Below are positions 51,779 through 62,013 of a stretch of DNA of 64,000 bases, one piece after another. Each line of letters begins with the position of its first letter. Position 1 is the first letter of the stretch. The stretch is taken from the NCBI GenBank assembly GCA_021774575.1, contig JAJFIX010000031.1, positions 154,264 through 218,263 on the forward strand. Direction: 5' to 3'. The notes beneath the pieces were generated by a model. That model made no database searches. It saw only the letters and a program-made list of their open reading frames with translations, and was not told where the DNA came from. The position numbers were made by a program, and so were the translations under genes. Source of the DNA: Alphaproteobacteria bacterium. GTDB lineage: Bacteria > Pseudomonadota > Alphaproteobacteria > UBA6615.

Positions 51779-54310
51779 ATGACCTTGCCCGTGTGTTTCT
51801 GGCACACACGGGTATATCGGCGCTTATTGGCGGCTGCATTTGCGGTCGCTTGCGCGACGTGGCCTTTGGCCGCGACGGGACAGTCTACCCAAATTCTTGG
51901 CCCTATTTTTGCGCCCCAGCCCGCCCAAACAAACACATATCGGCAACCCTACCAAACCCAGTACCAACCCTATTACGAGCCACAGAACGAGCCTTTTTAC
52001 CAACCACCTCTTTACCAACCACCTCTTTACCAACCAATTGTCACGCCACAAGTTGTCCAATTTTCACCGCCGCCACCGGTGCCATCAGGGCTATTCCCCC
52101 GTGTTACGACGCCATATCGGCTGATTGCGCCCCCCTTCGTCGATTTTAGCGCAACCGGCACACATAACGATTTTGGCAATGACGGAAGCTATCAAGCGCG
52201 TTTTACCGGCGACTTCCTTTACATGAGCGCCGACTTGTTTTTGGAAGGCAGCGACGGCAGTGGTTTTAGCTTTTTCGACATCTTCGGTGGCGGATCGCGC
52301 CCAGATCTTATCTCCGATGCACGCATCACATTGGGCCGCCAGGATCCGAGGCGGCGAGTATTTTCCGAAATTCCGCTGATTGGACGATTGGGAATTTCAG
52401 AAATTACGTTTGGCGATATTTTCACCCCCAGCATTCCCATGCTCACCTCCGAAGTCGAAGGGCGAGGATTTATCGTCTCATCATTTCCGCTAGATTCGGG
52501 GCTTGATTTCGACACCCGAACCCTTCGGGGCGTCCTGCCCCAGGGTTGGACGGTTGAACTCTTTCGCAATGGTGTCGTACTTGGAACACGGGACTCACGC
52601 GGCGACGGCCGCTATGAATTTTTAGACGTGCCGTTATTGCTGGAAGACAATAATTTTCGACTGGAATTTTTTGGCCCCCAAGGCCAACGCCGGACGGAAG
52701 AACTAACGGTTCCAGGGCTCCCCAACTTTCTTCTCTCGGGAAAAAACTTCTTCCGCGTCGCCTACAATCAGGAGAACGTCAGGGTATTTCCATTTGCCGA
52801 CACACGCCAAGTCGGACCGGCACGCCTGGTTGTCGAGTACGAACGAATGATCAACCGGTTTTTGACAGTTAAAGGCAATGTCACGAGTATCGAGCTTAGC
52901 GACGACGAACGCCACTTGACCTACGGCATAGGACTTCGCGGCACGATGGGTGATACATCCCTGGAGATCACGCACGTGGACGATAGGCAGAGCGGTCGAG
53001 GAATGCAGGGCACCTTCCGCACAGATATATTCGGCCTCGATCTTTCCGTTGAGCACGGGCGGTATTTCCAACTCGAAAGCGAAACATTGGGTGTAGAGAA
53101 CAATTTCTTTATACCCGTTCTTGAACGCGTAACAACTCTTCGTGTCAACGGTAGCCTGCCGACGTTCGGCATGATCCCTGAAATTTCCTATAGCGCCATG
53201 CACAAGTTCGACCGCGCCGATGACGGAAGCGTCGGCACAGAAACCAATTTCAACACATCGACTGCCATTGGAGATCTATTTCTATCTCATGGCTTATCCG
53301 CATTTGGTTTTAATGACCCGTTTTTTGGACCCAGCCAGACCAGCATCAATGGCAATCTATTTGCAACCTCCAGCCTCCCCCTCGGGCCGGGAATAACTGA
53401 AAGCTTTCTCAGCGACATTCGATTGTCCGGATCACTTAGCTACAACCTGCAACCAGTCCGAAAACTTTCGTTCGTCGACATTACCGCCGAGACCCTGCTG
53501 TTCGAGAATTGGGCGGCTGAAATTCAAGTCGGGAGAAGCTTCAGCCCGGCGGGCGCAACGACATGGTCGCCATCGGTCAGTCGAAATTTTGGTATGTTCG
53601 CGTTCAGCGCCAATGCCGAAGTTATTGATGAAAATGATGAACAGGATATCACCATAGGCTTGGGGCTAAGCTTTGGCGCGGCCCGCGATCCACGCTCCGG
53701 AAAAATCGTCAGTGAGCCGGGCAACGTCGCCAGCGGCGGTGCCGTCTCCATTCGAGTTTTTGTCGACAACAACACTAACGGACGCTTCGACGCCGGTGAG
53801 CCAACCCTGCCCGGGATCGGCTTCGATCCCTCTTTTTCCTTCCAACTCGCCAATGCGTCAACAGATGCCCAAGGTACCGCTTTCATCACAAATCTACCGA
53901 CGTTCCAGGAACTTGTTATCGCCCTCGACCCACGTACATTTACCGATACATCGCTCCAACCCGCCGCCCAGGGAGTCCGCATTGTCCCGCGTCCCGGCGT
54001 CGTAACTTTGGTGGACTTGCCTTTTTCGCCGGCCCGCGGCTTCACTCCGAGCGATCCAGCCACACCTAATCAAATCGAACCTGAGCAATTTGAAAATGTG
54101 AGATTTGCTCCCGGCGGTACATACGATCCCGGCATCGAATTCTTTCCGATAGTCCCGTCAACAGTCGGCAGGTCCGCCGTCACCCCCGCATTCCCCGTGC
54201 CGGAAATAGTAAACTTTGAACTTTCTCAACAAACGCGCCCGCAGGTTCTATGCCAATTCCCGTGTCAGCCCGCCAGAACTCGTAACGGTTTCTTGTTGTC
54301 GGCTCCATAA
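51779..54310 (+). CDS. Large usher-like outer-membrane protein
   Basis: 843 residues with a signal peptide (LLAAAFAVACATWPLAATGQ). After a Pro/Gln/Tyr repeat (PPLYQPPLYQP, codons 15 bases repeated at about 51999-52041) comes a long beta-strand-rich region. TLRGVLPQGWTVELFRNGVV, RGDGRYEFLDVPLLLEDNNF and RLEFFGPQGQRRTEE resemble fimbrial-usher or TcfC-type plug and strand regions. Near residue 660, SIRVFVDNNTNGRFDAGEP is an SdrD-B-like Ca-binding motif. It probably forms a barrel in the outer membrane, maybe for assembly of surface fibres, but no chaperone or pilin gene adjoins it. Its last 63 bases overlap the 3' end of the convergent exporter gene. Confidence 0.65.
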   Translation: MTLPVCFWHTRVYRRLLAAAFAVACATWPLAATGQSTQILGPIFAPQPAQTNTYRQPYQTQYQPYYEPQNEPFYQPPLYQPPLYQPIVTPQVVQFSPPPPVPSGLFPRVTTPYRLIAPPFVDFSATGTHNDFGNDGSYQARFTGDFLYMSADLFLEGSDGSGFSFFDIFGGGSRPDLISDARITLGRQDPRRRVFSEIPLIGRLGISEITFGDIFTPSIPMLTSEVEGRGFIVSSFPLDSGLDFDTRTLRGVLPQGWTVELFRNGVVLGTRDSRGDGRYEFLDVPLLLEDNNFRLEFFGPQGQRRTEELTVPGLPNFLLSGKNFFRVAYNQENVRVFPFADTRQVGPARLVVEYERMINRFLTVKGNVTSIELSDDERHLTYGIGLRGTMGDTSLEITHVDDRQSGRGMQGTFRTDIFGLDLSVEHGRYFQLESETLGVENNFFIPVLERVTTLRVNGSLPTFGMIPEISYSAMHKFDRADDGSVGTETNFNTSTAIGDLFLSHGLSAFGFNDPFFGPSQTSINGNLFATSSLPLGPGITESFLSDIRLSGSLSYNLQPVRKLSFVDITAETLLFENWAAEIQVGRSFSPAGATTWSPSVSRNFGMFAFSANAEVIDENDEQDITIGLGLSFGAARDPRSGKIVSEPGNVASGGAVSIRVFVDNNTNGRFDAGEPTLPGIGFDPSFSFQLANASTDAQGTAFITNLPTFQELVIALDPRTFTDTSLQPAAQGVRIVPRPGVVTLVDLPFSPARGFTPSDPATPNQIEPEQFENVRFAPGGTYDPGIEFFPIVPSTVGRSAVTPAFPVPEIVNFELSQQTRPQVLCQFPCQPARTRNGFLLSAP

Positions 54311-56002
54311 CCGAGAATAAGTTCCACCCTTTTGCAGTAAGTCCACATGCCGACCGCGTTCAATGATCCGCCCTTCTTCAAAAACCAGAATTTCATCGGC
54401 ATCGACGACCGTCGACAGCCGGTGGGCAATGGTCAAAGTCGTTCTATCTGCGGAAATTTCTTTCAGTGCCGCCTGAATTTCTTTTTCAGTATGGGTGTCG
54501 AGAGCCGAAGTCGCCTCATCGAACATCAGAATTCTTGGTTGTTTTAAAATCGTCCGGGCAATTGCAACCCGTTGTTTTTCGCCGCCTGAAAGTTTCAGGC
54601 CACGTTCGCCGACCTTGGTTTCGTATCCATCCGGGGTGCTCACGATAAATTCATGAATTTGCGCCAGCCGAGCCGCAGCCTCAATTTCTGTTTTGATTGC
54701 GCCGGGGCGGCCATAGGCAATGTTATAATAGACCGTATCGTTAAACAGCACCGTGTCTTGAGGAACAATTCCTATGGCGGCGCGTAAACTCGCCTGGGTC
54801 ACCTCGCGGATATCTTGACCATCTATGAGAATGCGGCCTTGGTTGACATCATAGAACCGAAACAATAATCGGCTGATGGTGGATTTGCCCGCTCCCGTCG
54901 GCCCAACAATGGCCGTTGTCTTTCCCGCCGGCACCGTGAAACTGATCCCTTTGAGTATCGGCCGTCGCGGGTCATAGCCGAACTGAACGTTTTCGAAAAC
55001 AACCTCGCCGGCGCCGATGTCAAGGGTCGCGGCGCCCGGTGCGTCTGCGACTTCTTGTTCCTCATCGATTAGCGAAAACATATATTCCATATCGACGAGA
55101 GACTGTTTGATCTCACGATAGACAAATCCGAGAAAGTTCAGCGGCAAATAAAGCTGGATCAAATAGGCATATACGGCGGTGAAATCGCCGATGCTCATTG
55201 TGCCAGCCTGCATGCCCTGGGCCGCCATAACCATGACGACAACAAGCCCAATGCCAATGATTAAACCCTGGCCGATATTGACCAGTGATAGAGTCGTTAA
55301 ACTGCGGACCGAGGCTTCCTCGTAAGTCCGGAGGCTGCGATCATATCTGGCCGCTTCGTGCTCTTCGTTGCCGAAATATTTTACCGTCTCGTAATTCAGC
55401 AAGCTGTCGATGGCGCGAGTGTTTGCCTCATTGTCGCTTTCGTTCATCCGCCGCCGATATTTCAGCCGCCAAGCCGTGAGCGTCATCGTATAGGCGATAT
55501 AGACAATGATCGTAACAAAGGTCACGGCGGCATATTTGAACCCGAACATGATCCACAAAATAGCGCTCGATAGCACCGCTTCGACCAATGTCGGCAGGAT
55601 ACTAAATAGGCTCAGCCGCAATAGGGATTCAATGGCCCGTGTGCCACGCTCAATCGTTCGGCTCAACCCCCCCGTCTGCCGGTCGAGATGAAACCGCAGC
55701 GCCAGCGAATGCATATAACGAAAAATTCGCAATGCGACCTGTCGCGTCGCGCGCCGACCCACCCGGGCAAAAAAGAAATCTCGCAGCTCGTTAAATGCCT
55801 GGGACGCCAGTCGCAGAGCACCGAACCCGGCAATCAGCGCCACTGGCACCAGCATGATTTCCGGCACCAATCCGGCGCCGGGAATGACCGAGCCCGGAGT
55901 TGCAAGTTGATCGACGATGACCTTAAAGAGTAGCGGCACCGTTACGGTGGCAGCCTTTGCCATGACCAGCATTGAAAGAGCGGCCAGAACCCGCGCCTTC
56001 AT
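54248..56002 (-). CDS. Atm1/ABCB7-type ABC exporter
   Basis: 584 residues from the ATG at 56002. Half-size exporter: membrane domain (VTVPLLFKVIVDQL, DRQTGGLSRTIERGTRAIES, LLNYETVKYFGNEEHEAARY) and ATPase with Walker A GPTGAGKST, signature LSGGEKQRVAIARTI and Walker B LMFDEATSALDTHTEKE. Atm1-type proteins export glutathione-bound sulfur or metal compounds linked to Fe-S clusters. Normal members have about 35 more N-terminal residues; here the frame stays open upstream (EWRAIRALAPYLWPAGEWG) but offers no ATG, GTG or TTG. An ATC at 56105-56107 sits seven bases after AGGAGG, a possible non-standard start. It is downstream of an SLC13 transporter. Confidence 0.88.
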   Translation of the reverse strand: MKARVLAALSMLVMAKAATVTVPLLFKVIVDQLATPGSVIPGAGLVPEIMLVPVALIAGFGALRLASQAFNELRDFFFARVGRRATRQVALRIFRYMHSLALRFHLDRQTGGLSRTIERGTRAIESLLRLSLFSILPTLVEAVLSSAILWIMFGFKYAAVTFVTIIVYIAYTMTLTAWRLKYRRRMNESDNEANTRAIDSLLNYETVKYFGNEEHEAARYDRSLRTYEEASVRSLTTLSLVNIGQGLIIGIGLVVVMVMAAQGMQAGTMSIGDFTAVYAYLIQLYLPLNFLGFVYREIKQSLVDMEYMFSLIDEEQEVADAPGAATLDIGAGEVVFENVQFGYDPRRPILKGISFTVPAGKTTAIVGPTGAGKSTISRLLFRFYDVNQGRILIDGQDIREVTQASLRAAIGIVPQDTVLFNDTVYYNIAYGRPGAIKTEIEAAARLAQIHEFIVSTPDGYETKVGERGLKLSGGEKQRVAIARTILKQPRILMFDEATSALDTHTEKEIQAALKEISADRTTLTIAHRLSTVVDADEILVFEEGRIIERGRHVDLLQKGGTYSRLWSRQQETVTSSGGLTRELA

Positions 56003-56110
56003 GCCCCATTCGCCCGCCGGCCATAAATAAGGCGCAAGGGCGCGAATGGCCCGCCATTCGTGACCGCGCGGCCTGTCTGTCGCCCGAGATTGTCCTAGAC
56101 TTCTGATTGG

Positions 56111-56146
56111 TTTGCCTCCTGCCCGCGTTTTGCCTCCTGCCCGCGT
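56111..56146. repeat. 18-bp perfect tandem duplication over the exporter ribosome-binding site
   Basis: Two identical units (TTTGCCTCCTGCCCGCGT on the plus strand) at 56111-56128 and 56129-56146. On the minus strand each contains AGGAGG. It lies between the SLC13 stop (56148) and the exporter coding region. Confidence 0.95.
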
Positions 56147-56147
56147 A

Positions 56148-57926
56148 TTAAAGGGGCCATGCCCACATTATCACGGGGACCGACACCAGGACGATTAGAA
56201 TTTCCAGCGGCAGTCCGAGCCGCCAGTAGTCACCAAAACGATACCCCCCCGCCCCCATAATGAGTGCGTTGTTTTGATGTCCGATCGGCGTCAAAAATGC
56301 ACAAGACGCACCAACTGCGACTGCCATCAAAAACGGATCCGGGTTAACCCCCAGCTCCTGTGCAACTGAAAAGGCAATCGGAGCCATCACGACAGCGGTC
56401 GCCGCATTATTTAAAATGTCGGAAACCGTCATTGTCACAGTCAAAATGACAGCAATCACCACCCAAGGCGCGAAGCCTACAGTCGCAGTCAAAATCCAGT
56501 CGGCAATCAATTGCGATGTTCCCGTGCTTTCTATAGCACCACCGACCGGTATGAGTGCACCCAAGAGTATAATCACCGGCCAATCAACAGAATCATAAAG
56601 GTCGCGCAGCGGCAGAATACGACTAACCAACATCAAAACTGCAGCGAGCCCCAAGGCAGTTGTCACCGAGAGCAATCCCAAGGATGCCAAGATGATCGCC
56701 CCAGCAAAAATGCCAACCGCCGCCAAGGGTCGCGCCGAGTTTCCAAAATTCAACCGGCGCTCGCGCAGGGGGAGACATTCGTTCCGGCTGATAAAATCAG
56801 CCAACACCTGTTGAACCCCGTGCAGCAATAAGACATCTCCGGCCCGAAACCGGAATGACCGCAAGCGCCCCCGATATGGTCGCCCCTGGCGCGATACCGC
56901 CAAGAGATTGATCCCCTGTGCCCGCGCCAAACCGAGATCGGCGACAGATCGACCTTCGAGCATGGAGTGGGGCACGCAGACCGCCTCAACAAGTTGTCCG
57001 TCCTCTATCTCATCGAGAATTTTCAACCCGCCCTGACTGTCAATAAGCTCCAGCCCCAGTTCCGAAACGTATCGATTGAGTTCATCTGATGCAGCTTCGA
57101 TTAACAAGACATCACCAGCGCGAATGGTTTCGAGCCAACGTGGAGCGTGAACGCGCCGCTCGGCCCGCACCAAACCGACAATTTGAACGTCATAATCCGG
57201 AGCCAATTCCTCGGCCTCACGGGCGCTCTTGCCGATTGCTTTACTCTCCTCGCCAACCCGGGCTTCGGTCAGATAATTGGCGATTTCAAAAAAATCGGCG
57301 CGATCACTGTCGGATCCCCGACTTGGCACCAGCCGCCAGCCAATGACCGAGATAAAAATAACCCCCACCGTCGCCACCGCCAACCCGACCGGTGTGAAGT
57401 CAAACATGGAGAACCCCTCCCCCATCACCTGCCCGCGATAATTGGCAACGATGATATTGGGCGGCGTCCCAATCAATGTCATCAATCCACCCAGAATACA
57501 GCCGAAAGACAGCGGCATGAGCAATAATGAAGCCGCCCGTTTGGCCCGCCGCCCCGTCGCCAAGGCAACCGGCATTAATAACCCGAGCGTTCCAACATTA
57601 TTCATGAATGCCGACAACAAAGCCCCGATCCCCGCTAAGGAACCGATATGGCTGGGTGTTGTCGCGGTCGTCGGCGATATCGCCTTGGCAATGATATCCG
57701 TCGCCCCCGAGGCGGCCAGACCTCGACTCAATATCAAAATGAAGGCCACGGTCACGGTTGCGGGATGACCGAACCCGGAAAAGGCGTCGGCGGCCGGTAT
57801 CAGCCCCGCCACGACACAGACAATCAACGCTGAAAAGGCCACAATATCGTAGCGAAACCGGCCCCAAACAAGGAACGCAAACAAGGCCGCCAAGATACAT
57901 AATATGGTAATTTGGGAAATGGTCAC
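56148..57926 (-). CDS. SLC13-family anion/sodium symporter with TrkA-C domains
   Basis: 592 residues. About 11 membrane helices (ITILCILAALFAFLVWGRFR at the start), the SAFMNNVGTLGLLMPVALAT and MTLIGTPPNIIVANYRGQVM motifs of SLC13/DASS carriers, and LTPIGHQNNALIMGAGGYRF near the end. Two RCK-C (TrkA-C) domains lie in the middle loop (about residues 215-375: VQIVGLVRAERRVHAPRWLE and INLLAVSRQGRPYRGRLRSF). Probable substrates are sulfate or dicarboxylates. First gene of a pair with the Atm1-type exporter. Confidence 0.88.
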   Translation of the reverse strand: MTISQITILCILAALFAFLVWGRFRYDIVAFSALIVCVVAGLIPAADAFSGFGHPATVTVAFILILSRGLAASGATDIIAKAISPTTATTPSHIGSLAGIGALLSAFMNNVGTLGLLMPVALATGRRAKRAASLLLMPLSFGCILGGLMTLIGTPPNIIVANYRGQVMGEGFSMFDFTPVGLAVATVGVIFISVIGWRLVPSRGSDSDRADFFEIANYLTEARVGEESKAIGKSAREAEELAPDYDVQIVGLVRAERRVHAPRWLETIRAGDVLLIEAASDELNRYVSELGLELIDSQGGLKILDEIEDGQLVEAVCVPHSMLEGRSVADLGLARAQGINLLAVSRQGRPYRGRLRSFRFRAGDVLLLHGVQQVLADFISRNECLPLRERRLNFGNSARPLAAVGIFAGAIILASLGLLSVTTALGLAAVLMLVSRILPLRDLYDSVDWPVIILLGALIPVGGAIESTGTSQLIADWILTATVGFAPWVVIAVILTVTMTVSDILNNAATAVVMAPIAFSVAQELGVNPDPFLMAVAVGASCAFLTPIGHQNNALIMGAGGYRFGDYWRLGLPLEILIVLVSVPVIMWAWPL

Positions 57927-58022
57927 GTCAACAGACTCGCTTTATTATTAATCAGGCCAACAATTAGTTTAGACCTGCATAGGGTCATTGTCATCGCGGC
58001 TGCGACCTCGTATTTTATCCAT

Positions 58023-58062
58023 CCAGTTCTAAATCTTTTATACCAGTTCTAAATCTTTTATA
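58023..58062 (+). repeat. 20-bp perfect tandem duplication in the coxG leader
   Basis: Two identical units starting CCAGTTCTAAATC at 58023-58042 and 58043-58062, immediately followed by the GAGGAG Shine-Dalgarno of coxG. Confidence 0.95.
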
Positions 58063-58077
58063 GAGGAGTCCCGGCTC

Positions 58078-58665
58078 GTGGAAATGACCGGAGAATGCCG
58101 CATCGAAGCCTCCCGTGAAACCGTATGGCGCGGACTCAACGACCCTGAGGTCCTGAAACAATCGATCACCGGTTGCGAAGAAATTGAGCAAGATGAAGAA
58201 AACCATTTTAACGCCAAAGTGACACTGAAAGTCGGTCCGGTAAAAGCCAAATTCGGCGGCTCGGTGACCCTGTCGGACCTCGACCCACCCAACAGCTACA
58301 AAATAAGCGGCGAAGGCAAAGGTGGCGCCGCCGGATTTGCCAAAGGCGGGGCAGAAGTGACCTTGGAGCCCGATGGCGATGCAACTATCTTGCACTACAA
58401 AGTATCGGCGTCTGTCGGGGGTAAGCTGGCGCAACTTGGGGGCCGCCTGATCGATAGTACCGCCCGAAAATTTGCCGACGAGTTTTTTGATAAATTCAAA
58501 CAGCAAATGGAGGTCGATAGTGATCCGGTCGAGGACGAACAGCCAGACGGGGTCGCTACGCAGGTCACCGAAAGCGAGCAGTCGAAGGGCATGAGCCCCG
58601 GCCTTTGGATTTTACTCCTGATCATTATTGTTGCTGCCGTCGGGGCCTATTTCGGACTGACCTAA
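58078..58665 (+). CDS. coxG: CoxG-like SRPBCC protein with C-terminal membrane anchor
   Basis: 195 residues from GTG 58078 (alternative ATG 58084), with GAGGAG upstream. START/SRPBCC fold: [27 protein letters not shown]-like [75 protein letters not shown]. An acidic linker leads to a C-terminal helix ([20 protein letters not shown]). CoxG recruits CO dehydrogenase to the membrane and binds quinone. First gene of the cluster; coxL starts about 40 bases later. Confidence 0.92.
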   Translation: MEMTGECRIEASRETVWRGLNDPEVLKQSITGCEEIEQDEENHFNAKVTLKVGPVKAKFGGSVTLSDLDPPNSYKISGEGKGGAAGFAKGGAEVTLEPDGDATILHYKVSASVGGKLAQLGGRLIDSTARKFADEFFDKFKQQMEVDSDPVEDEQPDGVATQVTESEQSKGMSPGLWILLLIIIVAAVGAYFGLT

Positions 58666-58702
58666 TGTTTATAGATCAACCATGGTATTGGAGGGCCCTA
58701 TC

Positions 58703-61102
58703 GTGACCCAATCAGCCGCCGGCAATCCCGGTAACGATACAGGCATCGGCGCGCCGGTCAGGCGGACCGAAGATCGCCGGTTCTTGACCGGCGCCGGAAC
58801 CTATACCGATGACATCGACCGACCCGGGCAAACCCATGCCTATTTCCTCCGGTCGCCTCATGCCCATGCGACATTTGGCAAAATCGATATATCGACCGCA
58901 AGAAAAGCGACCGGTGTCTGTGCCGTTTTTGTTGCCGAGGATCTGGCCGCCGATGAAATTGGCGACCTACCGTGCGGCTGGGTGATAACCGGCAAGGACG
59001 GCGAGCCACATAAATCCCCGGCTCATCCAATCCTTGCCCGAGGCAAAGTCAGGCATGTCGGCGATCCTGTGGTCATGATTATTGCCGATACCCCCGACGC
59101 GGCCCAGGGCGCGGCGGAAAAAATCTCCATCGACTATACAGTTCTTCCCGTGGCCAGTGACCCGGCGACGACGACGGACGCCGCGGCACCTCAGATCCAC
59201 GACGATGTCCCGGGCAATATTTGCTACGATTGGGAACTCGGCGACCGTAGCGCCGTCGACAGCGCCTTTGCCAATGCAACCCATGTGGTTGAACTTGATC
59301 TGCGCAACAACAGAATGCTGGCCAACCCAATGGAAACACGGGCGGCGATTGGCGAGTTTGATCGGGGTAGTGGGGCTTATACGCTTCATACGACCAGCCA
59401 AAACCCGCATGTTTGCCGTCTTATAATGTCCGCCTTCTTGAACGTTGCGCCAGAACATAAATTGCGGGTTGTCGCCCCCGATGTCGGGGGTGGCTTCGGG
59501 TCAAAAATTTTCGTCTATGCCGAAGAAGCCGCCTGCCTTTGGGCGTCGGCAAAAATTGATCGCCCGGTCAAATGGACGAGCAGCCGCAGCGAGGCCTTTT
59601 TATCCGACGCCCATGGCAGGGACCATGTGACAAAGGCCGCCCTCGCCCTGAACGAAGACGGCAAATTCCTCGGCCTCCGGGTTTCGACAATCGCCAATAT
59701 CGGCGCCTATCTGTCAACCTTTTCGACCAGTGTGCCGAGTTATCTCTACGCCACATTGCTTTCCGGCCAGTACGCATTGCCAGCGATTTATTGTGAGGTC
59801 AAAGCCGTCTTCACTAACACGGTGCCCGTTGATGCAGTGCGCGGCGCCGGTCGGCCCGAGGCAACCTTTGTTATCGAACGCTTAGTCGAAACAGCAGCGC
59901 GTCAATTGAAGCTCGACCCGGCAGAAATTCGGCGGCGAAACTTTATTGCGCCCGATGCGTTTCCTTATGAAACGCCGGTCATCATGACCTACGATTCCGG
60001 CAATTATGGTGCAGTCTTGGATAGAGCATTGGACATCGCCGACTATGGTGATTTTGCCGCGCGACGGAACGCGGCGGTAAGCACCGGTAAATTGAGGGGC
60101 ATCGGCCTATCGACCTATGTGGAGGCCTGCGGCATCGCGCCGTCGGCGGCTGTCGGCTCTCTGGGTGCCGGTGTCGGTCTCTGGGAGGGAGCACAAGTCC
60201 GCTTTAACCCAACCGGTAATGTCACCATATTCACCGGCTCTCACTCTCACGGCCAAGGCCACGAAACAACATTTGCCCAAATTGTCTCCGACAAGCTCGG
60301 TGTCCCATTAGACCAAATCGATGTCGCCCATGGCGACACGGATAAAGGCCCGTTTGGCATGGGAACCTATGGATCCCGGTCACTGGCGGTCGGCGGCTCG
60401 GCAATTATCATTGCGGTTAACAAAATCATTGCCAAGGGCCGTAAAATCGCTGCACATATTTTGGAGGCGTCGGTAGAAGATATCGAATTTGACGATGGAA
60501 AATTCACCGTTACCGGCACCGATCAATCTATGGGCATCGCTGAAATCGCCTTTGCCGCTTACGTCCCGCACAATTATCCATCAGACGAGCTGGAACCGGG
60601 GCTCGACGAGACCGGATTTTACGATCCGGCCAATTTCACCTTTCCCGCCGGCTGTCATATCTGCGAGGTCGAGGTTGATCGCGACACCGGGCAAGTCGAA
60701 ATCATCAAATGGAGCGCCGTCGACGATTTCGGTGAAATCGTCAATCCGATGATTGTCGAAGGACAAGTTAATGGCGGAGTGGTGCACGGTATCGGACAGG
60801 CGCTACTCGAAAATTGCCATTACGATGCAGATGGGCAACTTTTGTCGGCCTCGTTCATGGATTACGCCATGCCTCGGGCCGCAGACATACCCAAGATGGA
60901 AACCGAGTTTCTCAACACGCCCTGCCCGCACAATCCGCTGGGCGTTAAGGGCTGTGGCGAGGCCGGGGCCATTGCCGCCCCCGCCGCTTTGGTCAATGCC
61001 GTCACCAATGCGGTTGGCGCGGCCCATATTGATATGCCCCTCACCGCCCAAAAAGTGTGGCGGGCAATCGGTGAAACGAGCAACGCGCCAAATCCGGAGT
61101 AA
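58703..61102 (+). CDS. CoxL-like molybdenum hydroxylase large subunit (form II type)
   Basis: Xanthine oxidase family catalytic subunit binding molybdopterin-cytosine dinucleotide. I start at GTG 58703 ([10 protein letters not shown]) because GGAGG ends seven to eight bases before it; an ATG at 58682 is in frame. Family parts: [72 protein letters not shown], and [20 protein letters not shown] with the catalytic Glu. The active-site loop reads [10 protein letters not shown]: like form II CoxL (AYRGAGR) and lacking the form I Cys (AYxCSFR), with Tyr replaced by Val. So it may not oxidise CO. No CoxS or CoxM is adjacent. Confidence 0.9.
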   Translation: MTQSAAGNPGNDTGIGAPVRRTEDRRFLTGAGTYTDDIDRPGQTHAYFLRSPHAHATFGKIDISTARKATGVCAVFVAEDLAADEIGDLPCGWVITGKDGEPHKSPAHPILARGKVRHVGDPVVMIIADTPDAAQGAAEKISIDYTVLPVASDPATTTDAAAPQIHDDVPGNICYDWELGDRSAVDSAFANATHVVELDLRNNRMLANPMETRAAIGEFDRGSGAYTLHTTSQNPHVCRLIMSAFLNVAPEHKLRVVAPDVGGGFGSKIFVYAEEAACLWASAKIDRPVKWTSSRSEAFLSDAHGRDHVTKAALALNEDGKFLGLRVSTIANIGAYLSTFSTSVPSYLYATLLSGQYALPAIYCEVKAVFTNTVPVDAVRGAGRPEATFVIERLVETAARQLKLDPAEIRRRNFIAPDAFPYETPVIMTYDSGNYGAVLDRALDIADYGDFAARRNAAVSTGKLRGIGLSTYVEACGIAPSAAVGSLGAGVGLWEGAQVRFNPTGNVTIFTGSHSHGQGHETTFAQIVSDKLGVPLDQIDVAHGDTDKGPFGMGTYGSRSLAVGGSAIIIAVNKIIAKGRKIAAHILEASVEDIEFDDGKFTVTGTDQSMGIAEIAFAAYVPHNYPSDELEPGLDETGFYDPANFTFPAGCHICEVEVDRDTGQVEIIKWSAVDDFGEIVNPMIVEGQVNGGVVHGIGQALLENCHYDADGQLLSASFMDYAMPRAADIPKMETEFLNTPCPHNPLGVKGCGEAGAIAAPAALVNAVTNAVGAAHIDMPLTAQKVWRAIGETSNAPNPE

Positions 61103-61107
61103 GACAT

Positions 61108-62013
61108 TTGATCGGCTTGCCCAGTTCCGTCGATGAGACCCAGACCTTATTGGCTTCGGGAAAATATATTGCCGACCGCAGCCTAGCGACCGCTACCTAT
61201 CTGTCCCTTGCCGAGGCCCGACCGTTATTTTTGGAAGGCGAGGCAGGGGTCGGCAAAACCGAGATCGCGCGGGTGCTTGCCGCGACCCTGGGCCGCAAGC
61301 TAATCCGGCTGCAATGTTATGAAGGCCTCGACGTCGCGGCGACAGTCTATGAGTGGAATTACCAGGCGCAGATGATCGAAATCCGCATGTCCGAGGCCAC
61401 CGGGTTAAAAGATCGCGACCAACTTAACGCTAATATTTTTGACCAACGTTTCCTGATCAAGCGTCCGTTGCTGCAAGCTCTCGAAGCAGATGACGCCGGT
61501 GCGCCGGTCCTCCTCATCGACGAGCTCGACCGGGCCGACGAACCCTTCGAGGCATATCTCCTGGAATTGCTTTCCGATTTCCAGATCACCATACCCGAGC
61601 TGGGAACAATCAAAGCCGGTACCCCGCCTTTGGTGGTCATCACATCAAACCGCACCAGGGAAGTCCATGATGCCTTGCGACGGCGCTGTTATTATTACTG
61701 GGTCGATTATCCAGATGCGGCGCGCGAGCTAGCCATCCTTGAGCTGAAAGCACCCGAAGCAAGCAAGTCGATTGCCGGCCAAATCGTTACCTTCGTGCAA
61801 GCTTTGAGGGCGCAAGATCTTTTTAAGCCCCCCGGCGTTGCCGAGACAATCGACTGGGCACGCGCCTTGACCCGCCTTAATGCCACGACCCTCGCGCCGC
61901 AAATCGTGGACGACACGCTGGGCGTTGTCCTCAAATATCAAGATGATATTGCGACGGTTCGAAAAGGCGGCATTGATGCCCTGGTCGCAGAGGCACAAGC
62001 GGGACAAATTTAG
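61108..62013 (+). CDS. coxD: CoxD-like MoxR AAA+ ATPase
   Basis: 301 residues from TTG 61108, GGAG about nine bases before. AAA+ ATPase needed to mature the Mo/Cu active site of CoxL-type enzymes: Walker A LEGEAGVGKTEIARVLA, QCYEGLDVAATVYEWNYQAQ, Walker B VLLIDELDRADEPFEAYLLE, sensor VITSNRTREVHDALRRR. Five bases after coxL and abutting coxE, so clearly one operon. Confidence 0.92.
   Translation: MIGLPSSVDETQTLLASGKYIADRSLATATYLSLAEARPLFLEGEAGVGKTEIARVLAATLGRKLIRLQCYEGLDVAATVYEWNYQAQMIEIRMSEATGLKDRDQLNANIFDQRFLIKRPLLQALEADDAGAPVLLIDELDRADEPFEAYLLELLSDFQITIPELGTIKAGTPPLVVITSNRTREVHDALRRRCYYYWVDYPDAARELAILELKAPEASKSIAGQIVTFVQALRAQDLFKPPGVAETIDWARALTRLNATTLAPQIVDDTLGVVLKYQDDIATVRKGGIDALVAEAQAGQI

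Noticed and set aside
51999-52041. Short repeats that might be a CRISPR or VNTR
   Set aside because: They are 15-base in-frame codon repeats encoding PPLYQ within the usher-like protein, with no spacers.
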